Source of the DNA: Neocallimastix lanati (nom. inval.)
Lineage: Eukaryota > Neocallimastigomycota > Neocallimastigomycetes > Neocallimastigales > Neocallimastigaceae
Direction: 5' to 3'
Assembly (NCBI GenBank): GCA_016946835.1
Contig: JACVTC010000265.1
Span: 1 to 37,500, forward strand
DNA: 37,500 bases
Under the pieces are notes generated by a model, which ran no database searches, had not been told where the DNA came from, and worked only from the letters and a program-made list of their open reading frames with translations. The position numbers and the translations under genes were made by a program. Below, piece by piece: positions 19,497-30,111 of this stretch; position 1 is the first letter of the stretch, and each line of letters starts with the position of its first letter.

Positions 19497-22400
19497 TTAA
19501 CTAGATTTTGTTTTCCTACAACCAGGTTTATTAGGCTTACATGGCTTAGAGTTACCTCCACTACCACTACCAGCGCCAGATATATTATCAATCGTATTTT
19601 TTAATTTTTGACTTATTTCATCAAGCTTATTAACTACATTTTCATTATTATTATTAACTTTATTCATTTTCAATTTCTTTTTTGCTTTTTTATCTTTATA
19701 AATGGCATATATTAGTCCACCTAAATCATTACAATTTCTCATATACTGGTCTAAAAATGACTCGGTTTCATCATCTACTTCTGGTAGTTTTCCCCCTCCT
19801 TCAGATATTGTCTTAATAGTGTTTTGTAATTCTTGGCTTAAAGAGAGCAAACTTTCAAATAAATCCTTGTTGATTTCAATTTTTTCATTTTCATCTCTTT
19901 TTATTAATGATTTATCATTAAATTCTTTAGAATAGGTTATTAAAACTTTTTGAGCAAAAATTACTTTATTTATATTATTGTTGGTTTCATCAGATGAAAA
20001 ATAATCGCTATTTATTAGCGTTTGGTTATTAAAAATTTTATTGTATTCTGATTTTAAAGTTTTATTATTTTTTATAATATCCATAAATTCATCGTAATCC
20101 TTTATTTTTTCTATATATTCATTTACGCCATAATTGATAAAATAATATGGAATACTATTCGTATCTATCATTCTTTCACTTGTATAGGAATAAATGTCCG
20201 GATCAATTACCGAAAGATAATTATCAGTATTTGTACTATTCTCTTGATTACTATTATCTTCATTATCATCATTAATACCATTGCTATTGTTATCATTGTT
20301 ATTATCATCATTTATATTATATCTATATATTGAATAAACTTTTTGATACATTATAATATTATCAATAAAATACTTGTAAAGTATATTTTTGATTATATAG
20401 TTATGATTAAATATATCATTTACTCTTGACATATAGATATTTTTTACATTATCTATTTCGTTGGTATCACAGCTGAATTGATAAACATTTTTATCTATAA
20501 AATTATCAAACAAAATATTTTTATTTTCTTGTAAAATAGTATCCATATCAGTATTTAAATCATATGTTTTATACAATTCTGTTTTAATATTATTATTAAT
20601 ATTATCGATATCATTTTTAAAGTTACCAAAATCACGTATACTTAATAAAACTAAGTAATTATTTAATTGCGCTTGATCAAATACTGTTTCTTCAATATAA
20701 TGATTATACACTATTAATTCTTCATATAATTTATTTATATCATATAAATTGTAATTTATCTTATTCATTTGATCCGAATAAACATCTTTTAATAATTTGG
20801 AAGTCTTGCTTAACTCCTTTTCTAAGTCTGTTGAAATCGTACCATTGGTATTTTCAAGTAAATGAAGGGAATTTATTTTTATACCAATATCATCATAATT
20901 AATATAATTAATAGGATTAAAATTTGATTCTTCATTTTTGTGACAAAATATACTACCATAAGTGAACTTGTCAAATATATTAGTAAAGTTTCTGACTTCA
21001 TAAAATAGATTACCGCAGTTTTCATTCAGATTTAAATCAAAATAATAGTTTTTAATATCATAATAAATTTTATTAAATAATTGGTATTTGGAAGATACGT
21101 AATCCTTAAAATTATTATATTCAATATTATTATATGGATCATTCAATGATGTCATACATCTGGTAGTATAGGCATCTTTTTCGTAGATCGCTGTAACTGT
21201 TTCGTTGAATAAATTTATAAAATTATCTATTAACCCTTTATCATCTAAATCTCCTATAGATGAATTATCGACGATTGTGGTTGTTAAGTTGTAATAATAC
21301 ATTTGGTCACCAAGTTCGCTAAATTTATTTTTCTTAATATTATTATATAAATTTTTTAAAGAAGTAATGTTTTCAATAAAATTATTGGTATTTTCAATTT
21401 CTCTATCTTGCTTAATAATTAAGTATGGTTTCAAAATCATTTTTGAATCTAAATTTTTTGGATTTCTTACTTTAAAAAAATTTGAACTTGTGTAATTAAT
21501 TTGCATGATTATATTATTAACAGTTTCAGTTAAAATTTTAAGCTTTCTTATATCTTTAATTTCCTTAGTGAAAGCTATTATATCGTCCTTGTACTCATTT
21601 AATCCCATCGATTTTCTGTAATTTAAACTATTTTTAACCGAAAAATATTCCAAAATTTGGAATAAACCAGTAAAAAATTCTTCAAATTTTTTTTCGGAAT
21701 TAGTTATATCGTTATAAATTTTCACTATATTTTTTTTTATTATATAATCTATTAAACTCAAATTGATACTATCTAAATCTTTAAATTTAATTGTAATGTT
21801 TTCTAATCTCATTAAATAATCATAAACTTCTTTGGCGTATTCATGATTTAAATTAAACTTTTTTTTTTCGGAATTGTAATTGTAATAAATATAACTATTA
21901 ATGGCATTAAAGGTGCTATACAGTTCCACAAATTTATTATCATTATTATTATTTGTAAAATACTTAATACTAGATTGGATAAATGCTACTATAAATTCAT
22001 TACTAGGTTTTTGATTTTTATTAAATAAAGTATAGATATAGTCAGGTTCAATATTAATATTATTTATTTTTAAAATAATAGATAATGATTTAGTAAAAAT
22101 ATTCATGTTATATAATAACGTTATATTACTTTCACAAAAAATATTTGTGAAAAATATATCAAGGTTTGTTAGTTTTTCACCTATTAATACTTTATTTACT
22201 GTTTTAATTTGTCTAATTAATAATGCTTTTAATATTGTATCATTAATTTTATCGTTCTGTAGTAATGAATTATAATTAATATCACTTTCAAGTAAACTTT
22301 CAGTATAGTTTTCATCAAGTTTATTTTTAAAAATATAACTTGAAAGATTTTTATATGATTTAGTGTATTGTTCTACACTATATATATCGAGTTTATTATT

Positions 22401-22796
22401 ATTATCATAAACATTATTTATTAAAAAGCCTCCTATATCGGTTAAGAATGCTTTAAAATTTGCTGAAAATTTTACTCTCCTATTTTTAAAATTTTCAAGA
22501 TTTATAAGATTTTCATAGACTTTACTTTTTTTAACGTTTTCAAAATTGGAATTATCTATAACAAAATTATTTTTTGAACTGAATGAGTCTATCGTTGTAT
22601 CAGCTGTTTCAAAATTAATACTATTAAGCAATTCTTTAAATATTTCATTTCCTAGACTTTTGTAATTAATATCAAGAGCATTAATTAAATAGATATCTTC
22701 GAAACAAAAAGTACTATTATATACAGTTGCCGAATAAAAAGCTTTTACAAAATTTTGTAAAAAGCAGAGTGTTAATAAGAATATAAATTTATTCAT
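19497..22796 (-). CDS. Secreted orphan protein, Asn-rich, helical (1099 aa)
   Basis: I do not recognise a named family. The start is supported by a clean signal peptide (MNKFIFLLTLCFLQN.., cleavage after the Ala near residue 19). The body is predicted to be mostly helical, rich in Asn, Lys, Ile and Asp, with scattered cysteines and many N-glycosylation sequons. An Asn/Asp low-complexity stretch spans ~823-857, a dibasic Lys-Arg lies near 963, and the chain ends in a Gly-Ser linker and a Cys/Pro/Lys tail (1073-1099). A segment near 1008-1016 (ESFLDQYM) resembles ESFINKYM in the 262-aa neighbour, hinting at a distant shared module; the rest of the chain shows no such match. It is divergently arranged with the 269-aa gene across a ~970-bp intergenic region. 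Role unknown; secreted or wall-associated by its signal. Confidence 0.88.
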   Translation of the reverse strand: MNKFIFLLTLCFLQNFVKAFYSATVYNSTFCFEDIYLINALDINYKSLGNEIFKELLNSINFETADTTIDSFSSKNNFVIDNSNFENVKKSKVYENLINLENFKNRRVKFSANFKAFLTDIGGFLINNVYDNNNKLDIYSVEQYTKSYKNLSSYIFKNKLDENYTESLLESDINYNSLLQNDKINDTILKALLIRQIKTVNKVLIGEKLTNLDIFFTNIFCESNITLLYNMNIFTKSLSIILKINNINIEPDYIYTLFNKNQKPSNEFIVAFIQSSIKYFTNNNNDNKFVELYSTFNAINSYIYYNYNSEKKKFNLNHEYAKEVYDYLMRLENITIKFKDLDSINLSLIDYIIKKNIVKIYNDITNSEKKFEEFFTGLFQILEYFSVKNSLNYRKSMGLNEYKDDIIAFTKEIKDIRKLKILTETVNNIIMQINYTSSNFFKVRNPKNLDSKMILKPYLIIKQDREIENTNNFIENITSLKNLYNNIKKNKFSELGDQMYYYNLTTTIVDNSSIGDLDDKGLIDNFINLFNETVTAIYEKDAYTTRCMTSLNDPYNNIEYNNFKDYVSSKYQLFNKIYYDIKNYYFDLNLNENCGNLFYEVRNFTNIFDKFTYGSIFCHKNEESNFNPINYINYDDIGIKINSLHLLENTNGTISTDLEKELSKTSKLLKDVYSDQMNKINYNLYDINKLYEELIVYNHYIEETVFDQAQLNNYLVLLSIRDFGNFKNDIDNINNNIKTELYKTYDLNTDMDTILQENKNILFDNFIDKNVYQFSCDTNEIDNVKNIYMSRVNDIFNHNYIIKNILYKYFIDNIIMYQKVYSIYRYNINDDNNNDNNSNGINDDNEDNSNQENSTNTDNYLSVIDPDIYSYTSERMIDTNSIPYYFINYGVNEYIEKIKDYDEFMDIIKNNKTLKSEYNKIFNNQTLINSDYFSSDETNNNINKVIFAQKVLITYSKEFNDKSLIKRDENEKIEINKDLFESLLSLSQELQNTIKTISEGGGKLPEVDDETESFLDQYMRNCNDLGGLIYAIYKDKKAKKKLKMNKVNNNNENVVNKLDEISQKLKNTIDNISGAGSGSGGNSKPCKPNKPGCRKTKSS

Positions 22797-23769
22797 TTAA
22801 ATAATAATTAAAAAATATTAATACTATAATTTATTTTTAAATATTATTTATTATAATAATTAATATTTTATTATTCTTATTTCTATTTTTTTTTTATTTA
22901 TATATATTATATTCGTACTTTTATTAATATTTGTATTATTTTTATTTTATTTTATTTTATTTTTTTTTTAATTTTCTTTATTTTATTTTATTTTTTTTTT
23001 ATTTTTTCTATTTTCATATGTATTAATATATTTATATTTTTACTTTTTATTTTATTTTATTCAATATGAACTTATGTTAATATTTCTACTATTTATTTTA
23101 TTTTACTTTATTTTATTTTATTTTATGTTATTTTATTTTATTTTATTCAATATGAACTTATGTTAATATTTCTACTATTTATTTTATTTTACTTTATTTT
23201 ATTTTATTTTATGTTATTTTATTTTATTTTATTCAATATGAACTTATGTTAATATTTCTACTATTTATTTTATTTTACTTTATTTTATTTTATGTTATTT
23301 TATTTTATTTTATATTAAATATTTTACAAACATTTTTTATAATTGTAAAATAATTTTTAATATTTTAAAATTTTAAATAAAAAAAAATGTTACTTCTTCT
23401 ATTTATATAAGAAATTAAAAATAAAATATAATTTTATAAAATTATATATATAAATAATAACAATTAATTATATTTATTTTTATATTTATTATTTATTTTT
23501 TATTTATTTTTTTTTAATTTCATTAATATTTATTATAAAATATATAAATTTTTTTATTAAAAAAAAAAAAATAAAAAAAAATAAAAAAATAAAAAAATAA
23601 AATAATAAAAAAAAAAAATAAATAATTAGAATATTATATTTACAATAATATTTACAAGATAAAAACTCAATTACAATCATAAAGTTATACATTTATATAT
23701 GGTTAAATAAATAAAATTATTATTATTAATATTATCTTTCTATCGTTTTTATTTAATTTTTTTATAAAT
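22797..23769. other. Divergent promoter region
   Basis: This 970-bp gap separates the start codons of the 1099-aa (-) and 269-aa (+) genes and must hold both promoters. Its centre is occupied by an 86-bp tandem repeat. The part near the 269-aa gene has long A tracts (23555-23620) on the + strand. Individual promoter elements cannot be called in DNA this A/T-rich. Confidence 0.55.
23040..23313. repeat. 86-bp tandem repeat, three copies
   Basis: The word TCAATATGAACTTATGTTAA starts at 23061, 23147 and 23233, exactly 86 bp apart. The filler between copies is made of TTTTA pentamers plus TATTTCTACTATTTA. The third copy is about five bases shorter in its TTTTA part. The array sits between two divergent start codons. 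Confidence 0.92.
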
Positions 23770-24579
23770 ATGACCAAAGATAATACTGATAAATTCAAAA
23801 ATATCATCGTTCTGGTTATTTTAAATTGGGTAAATGATTATTATTTGGTTAATGAAAAAAAATTTTTAAATTTAGTTAAAAGTTATAATAATAGTACACA
23901 GAATGAAAATGAAAAATTTAAAATTTTCAAAAGTAAAATGAAAAATCATGATAAATATTATACCACTGAAATAGAAATTCTTGAGGATAGTCAACTTCAA
24001 GAAAGAAAAACGCTTTTTATAAATGATATGATAACTATTTATAAAAATTTTTATAAAGAAACTGATGAGAATAGTAAAGACCTTAATCGATTTAAAAATA
24101 TATTAAAATATTTATGTCGTTCTACTTTATTAATATCAAGAAAAAATGATTACATTAAAGATATATTGAAAGAAAACAAAGCCTTTCTCACTTTACAATC
24201 TGATCTGCTTATTTCTCCTTTTGTTTTAGATGGTTATACAGGATTTTTAGCTTTCTTAAAAAAATTATATGATGGTAATGGCCATGACAAAAAAAATATT
24301 GCAAAATATATGGCTGTAATAGTAAATGAAAGTATTGCTATATTAAACGATTATCAGAATAATCCAACAGTAACAAATTATGAATTTCCATATTTTATAA
24401 AGGATTCAGCCTTTGGAAGATTCTATGGTGGAAGGTGTATTATCGTCAATGAAATTGGTGCAAAAGAAACATTTTATAATTTTCTTTCGGACGAAAATGG
24501 TTTAAAAGAATCAGAAAAAAGATTATTTAAAAAAAACCTTTATGATATCTATAAAATTTTAATAATACGAAATATATAA
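23770..24579 (+). CDS. Small orphan protein, shared helical module (269 aa)
   Basis: No signal peptide or membrane segment is visible, so it is probably cytosolic or nuclear. The whole chain aligns by eye with the 262-aa protein encoded at 25120-25908 and with residues ~700-950 of the 1092-aa secreted protein. Landmarks are FLNLVKSYN near residue 37, EKFKIFKSK near 52, RKTLFINDMITIY near 79, and LLISPFVLDGYTGFL near 147. The GY motif falls at the same residue number as in the 262-aa protein. No catalytic motif is recognised. The gene is convergent with the 262-aa gene and divergent from the 1099-aa gene. It could be a stand-alone module or a truncated relative of the large secreted proteins; full-length alignment to the 262-aa copy favours an intact small gene. 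Function unknown. Confidence 0.82.
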   Translation: MTKDNTDKFKNIIVLVILNWVNDYYLVNEKKFLNLVKSYNNSTQNENEKFKIFKSKMKNHDKYYTTEIEILEDSQLQERKTLFINDMITIYKNFYKETDENSKDLNRFKNILKYLCRSTLLISRKNDYIKDILKENKAFLTLQSDLLISPFVLDGYTGFLAFLKKLYDGNGHDKKNIAKYMAVIVNESIAILNDYQNNPTVTNYEFPYFIKDSAFGRFYGGRCIIVNEIGAKETFYNFLSDENGLKESEKRLFKKNLYDIYKILIIRNI

Positions 24580-25119
24580 TAATGATAATATATATTGTAC
24601 AAAAATAAATAATTAATAATTTGTTAATAATATATTTTACTACTTTTTTTTTAAAAAACTAAATATAAAATAAAATTTTATTAAACAAAGTTTTTTTTAG
24701 AATAAGGAGAGAATAAACTTTCTAATGGTTTATTAACTACTTTATATTTTTATTTATAGTTTAAATTATTTAATTAATAAAATATTAAATAATAAATAAT
24801 AAAAACAAAATTATAGAGTATATTATAATTTATTCAATTAATAATATAATAAATAATAAAAACAAAATAATAAATAATTGAAATAATTAAAATATTAATA
24901 ATAATATTTTTAAATTATTATTATTTTTAACTATAACATTTAATTTATTATAATTCTTTTATTATTAAATATCTATTTTATTTATATATTATCATTACTA
25001 TAAATTTATAAACATTTTTTTATATTGTTACAACCCCTATTGGTTATAATAAATAATATTTTTTTTATAAATTAATAATTAATATTATTATATAACTTAT
25101 AATTTTAGTTATTTTATAA
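24580..25119. other. Gap between convergent small genes
   Basis: 540 bp of A/T sequence between two 3' ends. A diverged repetition of AATAATAAATAATAAAAACAAAAT words occurs near 24790 and 24848. I see no gene or structured element. Confidence 0.55.
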
Positions 25120-25908
25120 CTAAAATAAAACATAATATACTTCTAATATTTCCAATCTTTTATTTAGATTTTCTCGTTCATAAAGTGATAATTTAATATA
25201 TTTACTTATTAAATTCATATATTTGTTAATAAAAGATTCACCTTCATCTGCTAGAGTATCCATTCGTTTGGCATCTTCGGTGTAATTACCTGAAAGTACA
25301 TATTTTGTATCAATTTTTATTAGAGACATATCAATAATACATTCCATTAATATAGATGTAATTTTATACTTTGCTTTATCAGATAATTCATCATTTTCTA
25401 TCATTTTTGTTAAAAATTTTAAAAAATCTATATATCCTTCTATCATTCTTGGAGTATCAAATAGAGTACTATCTTCGTTTGTCAAATTGGTTTTTTCTTG
25501 AATTTCATTTTCATACTCTTTTAATAAAAACAATTTGGAATCACTAAGATATTCAATATATGTATTAAAACTTTTCAAATAACTTTTAAGTATTTCTTTA
25601 TCCTCTTTGATTGTGCATATATTTTTTGGAAAATTATAGTCGAATAATAAATTCATATCTTTTATAAATTTTTTCTTTCTACTTTTAATTTCATCTTTGT
25701 TTAGTATTTTCACAGTGATTTCCTTATTTTTAATATACGATTTAAATTCCTTAAATTTATGTTTATCTGTTTTCATTAAAGTATTATACTTTTTAACTCT
25801 TTTAAAAAATTTATTTTCATATACTTTATAATAATTTGATTCTTCTATTTTTTTTTCTAAATATGCAGTAAAAGTACGAATTGTTTTAATTTTATCAGGC
25901 ATAAGCAT
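25120..25908 (-). CDS. Small orphan protein, shared helical module (262 aa)
   Basis: A charged, predicted all-helical protein with no signal peptide; Met1 and Met3 are both possible starts. It aligns along its length with the 269-aa protein and with residues ~700-950 of the 1092-aa protein. Landmarks are FFKRVKKYN, HKFKEFKSYIKN, SRKKKFIKDMNLLF and LFDTPRMIEGYIDFLKFL (residue ~148, against LFDKPSIYEGYG near residue 835 of the 1092-aa protein). Its C-terminal GESFINKYM also resembles ESFLDQYM in the 1099-aa protein. No known domain or active-site motif is recognised. Its upstream region (25973-26092) is repeated at 28940-29062, upstream of the 1092-aa gene. Function unknown. Confidence 0.82.
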   Translation of the reverse strand: MLMPDKIKTIRTFTAYLEKKIEESNYYKVYENKFFKRVKKYNTLMKTDKHKFKEFKSYIKNKEITVKILNKDEIKSRKKKFIKDMNLLFDYNFPKNICTIKEDKEILKSYLKSFNTYIEYLSDSKLFLLKEYENEIQEKTNLTNEDSTLFDTPRMIEGYIDFLKFLTKMIENDELSDKAKYKITSILMECIIDMSLIKIDTKYVLSGNYTEDAKRMDTLADEGESFINKYMNLISKYIKLSLYERENLNKRLEILEVYYVLF

Positions 25909-25972
25909 TTTTTTGTTTTATTTTTAAGCTTTTATTATTATTTTTATTAGTCTATCAATTTTAAAAAATAAT

Positions 25973-26092
25973 TGTTATAAATAAATAATAAAGAAAATAA
26001 AAATAAATTAATGTTTTATTTATTATTGTTTATTAATATTTCTTTTGTAATTTATTATATTTTAAAAATAAATTGAACAAAAATTTTATTAT
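25973..26092. repeat. Direct repeat copy A, upstream of the 262-aa gene
   Basis: This ~120-bp segment includes TTATTTATTATTGTTTATTA and TTGTAATTTATTATATTTTA. It recurs in the same order and orientation at 28940-29062, preceded in both by AATAAAGAAAATAAAAATAA-like sequence. It lies 65-185 bp upstream of the 262-aa start codon. Confidence 0.75.
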
Positions 26093-26471
26093 TATTTACT
26101 AAATTATTAAAGCATATTTATATATTATAATAAATATTTTATGTTCCTCATTTAATTTTGATATTATTAAATTTAATTTTACCTTTAAATTATTTATACT
26201 TTATTATACTGTAATATTATAAAATAATAGTTTTTAAATTTATTAAGCTTTAAATTTGATAATTCCAAGTTTAAATGATTAAATAATTAATTAGTAATAT
26301 TAAATAGATATTATATAATAATAATAATAATTTTATATAAGGTGGCGTTTTTTATATAATAATATTTAATTTTATTTTTTTAAATATAAAAAAAGAAAAA
26401 AGATAAAATGAAAAGCTTATTCTTAAAAAATACTAAAATAATAATAATAATTTTTAACTAAGAAAAGTAAC
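26093..26471. other. Gene-free spacer before the LTR relic
   Basis: About 380 bp of A/T sequence with one GC-containing word (GGTGGCG near 26341). No gene is seen. Confidence 0.5.
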
Positions 26472-26687
26472 CGTTAAAATAAGTGAAATATATAAAATAT
26501 ATATAATATATATCTCTAATGTATTTAAAATGTATTGACACATATTTTGGATCAAATTAAATATTAAGCCACGATTATTGATATAAAGCCCTGTAAATTA
26601 TATAGAATTACCTAACAAATATTCTTTATTAATCTTAATTATAAACCATAATAATAATATTGACTTAATTACTGAACATACTCAACA
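26472..26687 (+). repeat. Left LTR of decayed element
   Basis: It starts CGTTAAAATAAGTG (a mutated TGTTA) and ends ACTCAACA. It aligns along its full length with 28704-28905; shared blocks are TTAAAATGTATTGACACA against TTTAATGTATTGACACTT and TGTAAATTATATAGAATTA against TGTAAATTAAATAGAATTA. It has a ~12-base extra A/T stretch near 26500. Confidence 0.7.
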
Positions 26688-28481
26688 GACTGTTAATAAA
26701 TTGAGTCTCAAGAGGATTCTCTGAAATATAATTCCTAAGTAGTATGTTAATTATTATCAAGGATCTACTTGTATTTCTTCAACTGAGTTAAATAACTTGA
26801 TTAATAGAAACAGATTTCCCAAAGTAAAAATTGAATTAAATCATATATATTTCAATGACAAGCATCGACAATACGATTTTTTCTGAAATAAATGTTATAA
26901 CTTTGTACAATATTGTTTAGAAGGACATCAAAATACTATTATATTTATAACTTTTATAATTATTTGATTTATTATTTAACAATATCATTATTATAAATTA
27001 GAATTTCAAATATTTGTCAATTTAATAAAGAATTACTCATTATATCTACTTTAAAAATATACATTTAAATTATCATATATTTAATTCCATATATGAAAGA
27101 AATAAATTAGAATTAAAATAAATTTAATTTATCTCCCAAAATATTTCACTAGTATATAGTGCAATCTATTGTAAACTAGATTGTAATTTTTTACATAACA
27201 AATTTAACTAATATATCTTAATAGTTACTGCTCAACTATAAAGCGGATATTTATAGAGGACATCACATTAAAAATAGTAATACTTAGCATGAAATGATCT
27301 TATTATACAATATTTATATTAATTGATTACCTAAAATGAAATATTTTTTTAATTATATTTAATATAATATTATTAGGTTTTAATTTAGCGTGAATTAATA
27401 TTAATCATAGATAATAATAATAGATGGTATAATGCCTTTACTGGTAATATTCCATCAATAATGGTATAATACCTTCATAGAAAGAGCACCATTAAATATA
27501 TATTAGATATCTCATATTGCCACATAAAATAATGAGCTTTAGCCGCTGTTGACACACATTCCAATTAAATGCGATGACAGTATATTTTTAAATATAAAAT
27601 TTAACTGATAATTATATATCAATATATACACTAAATTACTTTTTTTAAAGGTATAATTCTATTATTCAATTAACGATACTAAGCACCCTAAAATTTTCAT
27701 TTACAAATCTATATATTTATTACCGAATATTTAGATTTAATGAGGAGCAATGGTCATCGAAAATTTAAATTTATATATAACTGACCAGAAAATGAACATC
27801 AAATTCTTTTTAATTATCTTCAAAATATAAAGATATTACTCGTTAAAATAGGAAGATCCTAATTTTTAAATATTAAAAAAAAAAAAAATTTAAAATAAAA
27901 AATTTCAATATATAATAGACGTCCTACTTAATATAAACATAACAACCTCAATCATTCAAGCATACTAGGAATAACAACAATATTTATACATTATAATTAA
28001 GGAAAAGATTTATTAAAAAAAAACAAAAATTAAGCAGCTATAAAAGTTTAACTAAGTCTATCAAATTTTAATGAATAATGAATACAATAAATAAACTTGA
28101 GATATTTAACTAGTATTTAAATCGTTAATTGATAAACAAATAACTATTAAATATTAAATTATTTTCATAAAATTATTAAATTTAACAATTAAAATATAAT
28201 ATAAAACCCTAAAAAATTTACTATAAAAGTTGTCAACATATTAAAAGACGTAAAAACCCTTATAGTTAAACCATGAATTAATAAGATTATGTAAAACTAA
28301 TAGATAAAACATCGTTGTCACTGTAATAAAGGCATGAATTCCATTAAGTTTGCCAAAATAAAATTTAAGAAAGTACAAAACTGAGTGACTTTCCGCAAAA
28401 TTAAAATTGAATATAAATATTTTTACCAATAATAAAATGAGAAGGCTTTAAGACATTTAAACAAAAAAAACAAAAAAAAAT

Positions 28482-28512
<31 letters not shown>

Positions 28513-28694
28513 TATGTAATAACAGGGTAATAATGTAGCTATTATAATAAATTAAATTTATATATACATACGTTTTTAAAATTCAAATATAATTAAAATT
28601 AAATTATAGCAAGTTGAATTAGTTAATAATTAGAAATAATTTATCACACATATTCACCAGCGAACCAAATTTTTATTTCAGAATAACTAGTATT

Positions 28695-28703
28695 AAGGGG
28701 GAA
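28695..28703 (+). other. Polypurine tract
   Basis: AAGGGGGAA lies immediately before the TGTTA start of the right LTR. A G5 run is exceptional in this DNA and is at the position where plus-strand priming occurs in LTR elements. Confidence 0.7.
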
Positions 28704-28905
28704 TGTTAAAATATGTGTAACATATTAAATAAATATTAAATGTATTTTTAATGTATTGACACTTATTTTAATAAATTTAATGTAAAATACACATTTATTC
28801 ATATACATGTAAATTAAATAGAATTATACAATAATAATTCTTTAGTAATTTTAATTACATATTATATTAATAAAGTTTACATAATTATTAAACATAATTA
28901 AATAA
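28704..28905 (+). repeat. Right LTR of decayed element
   Basis: It starts TGTTAAAATATGTGTAACAT, directly after the polypurine tract, and aligns with the left LTR to about 28905. I estimate by eye that roughly 70% of positions match, which implies an old insertion. Confidence 0.7.
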
Positions 28906-28939
28906 CTATTAATAGTAATAATAATTATTAATAAAAAAA

Positions 28940-29062
28940 ATATTTATAATAAATAATTATTAATGAAAATAAAAATAATAAAAGTTATATTTTTATTTAT
29001 TATTGTTTATTATTTTTTTTTTGTAATTTATTATATTTTAAAAATAAACAGAAAGAAATTTT
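28940..29062. repeat. Direct repeat copy B, upstream of the 1092-aa gene
   Basis: It matches copy A (25973-26092), sharing TTATTTATTATTGTTTATTA, TTGTAATTTATTATATTTTA and AAAATAAA in order. It begins about 35 bp beyond the right LTR. Confidence 0.75.
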
Positions 29063-29392
29063 AATATTAATTATTAAACAATATTATCTAATATATAAAT
29101 TTATAATGCTAATTTTTTTTTATGTTTATATTACTTATATATACTATTAAATATATGTATAAACTTTGTATATAAATAAATTATATATAAATCATATATA
29201 TATTATAAAAATAAAAATAAATAATCAAATTAATAATAATATAAATCTAAATTAAATAAATTAATATTAGTATATATGAATATTACGTATAAAATAAACA
29301 AATTTATAAATATATAAAAATTTCAAGGAAATATTTCTAAATATTTTAATAGATTTTAAATAAAGTATTACAAATCTATGAAATATTATAAT

Positions 29393-29449
29393 ACAATTAA
29401 ATATGTATAATATAATTAAATATATATAATATAATTAAATATATATAAT
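29393..29449. repeat. 19-bp tandem repeat, three copies
   Basis: The unit ATAATTAAATATATATAAT starts at 29393 (variant), 29412 and 29431. Confidence 0.8.
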
Positions 29450-30111
29450 ATATGAATTATTCAATATTATAAATTGAAATATACAATAATCAATAATAAT
29501 AAATATAATAATTATAATAAAATTCACATAATATACTTATTATTAATAGATATAAATTTAAATTATTAATAAATATAATTTTATTATAAATTAAAATTAA
29601 TTTCCATAGTTTAACTATTTATTAAAAGAAAAAATTTTAAACGTTACACATTAAATTACTATAAATTATTTAAACATATAATAAAAAAAAAATAAAAAAT
29701 TTTTTTACAAATTCTTAAAAAATATGTTAATATTAAAAAAAAGTATATATAACTATTTAATTCCTTTAAAAATTGAAAAATAAAAAAAAATTAAAAAATA
29801 AAATATATATATTAATATTGATATTAATATTAATATTAATATTAATATATTAATACTAATAAAAATATTAATAATAATAAAAAATAAAAGATATAAATAA
29901 AAAATTGAATAAATAAATTAGCTAAATTAATAAGTAAATATAAGAAAAGAAATTTTAATTATTTATTTAATTTTTATATTATTATAATTACTAATATCTA
30001 TTATTTTTATTTTCTTTTTTAATTCTGTAATTTATAAATATATAAAAAATAATTTGGTACGATTTCTTTAAGAAATCATAATATTAAAAAAAAATTTTTT
30101 TCAAATATAAA

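Larger units (their letters stand above)
26472..28905 (+). mobile_element. Decayed LTR retroelement (copia-like ends)
   Basis: Two direct repeats of ~216 and ~202 bp flank 2.0 kb of non-coding DNA. The right repeat is preceded by a polypurine tract (AAGGGGGAA) and starts TGTTAAAATATG, as Ty1/copia-type LTRs often do. The interior contains more G and C than the surrounding intergenic DNA but no intact frame, and I could not recognise gag, integrase or reverse transcriptase remnants with confidence. It is therefore either an old internally deleted copy or a non-autonomous element. No convincing target-site duplication remains. Confidence 0.65.
28906..30111. other. Upstream region of the 1092-aa gene
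   Basis: This 1.2-kb region follows the right LTR and must include the promoter of the 1092-aa gene. It contains repeat copy B, a 19-bp tandem repeat and an ATTAAT run (29809-29850). No gene is seen. Confidence 0.55.

Noticed and set aside
23504-23692. 62-aa Phe-rich minus-strand open frame upstream of the 269-aa gene
   Set aside because: Generated by poly-A/T tracts in the promoter region.
28241-28429. 62-aa minus-strand open frame and several plus-strand fragments inside the LTR relic as possible reverse transcriptase or gag remnants
   Set aside because: Short hydrophobic or stop-riddled translations. I looked for the RT, RNase H, integrase and zinc-knuckle motifs and found only chance-level resemblances.
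26472-28910. Target-site duplication around the LTR pair
   Set aside because: The five bases on the two sides (GTAAC and ACTAT) do not match.
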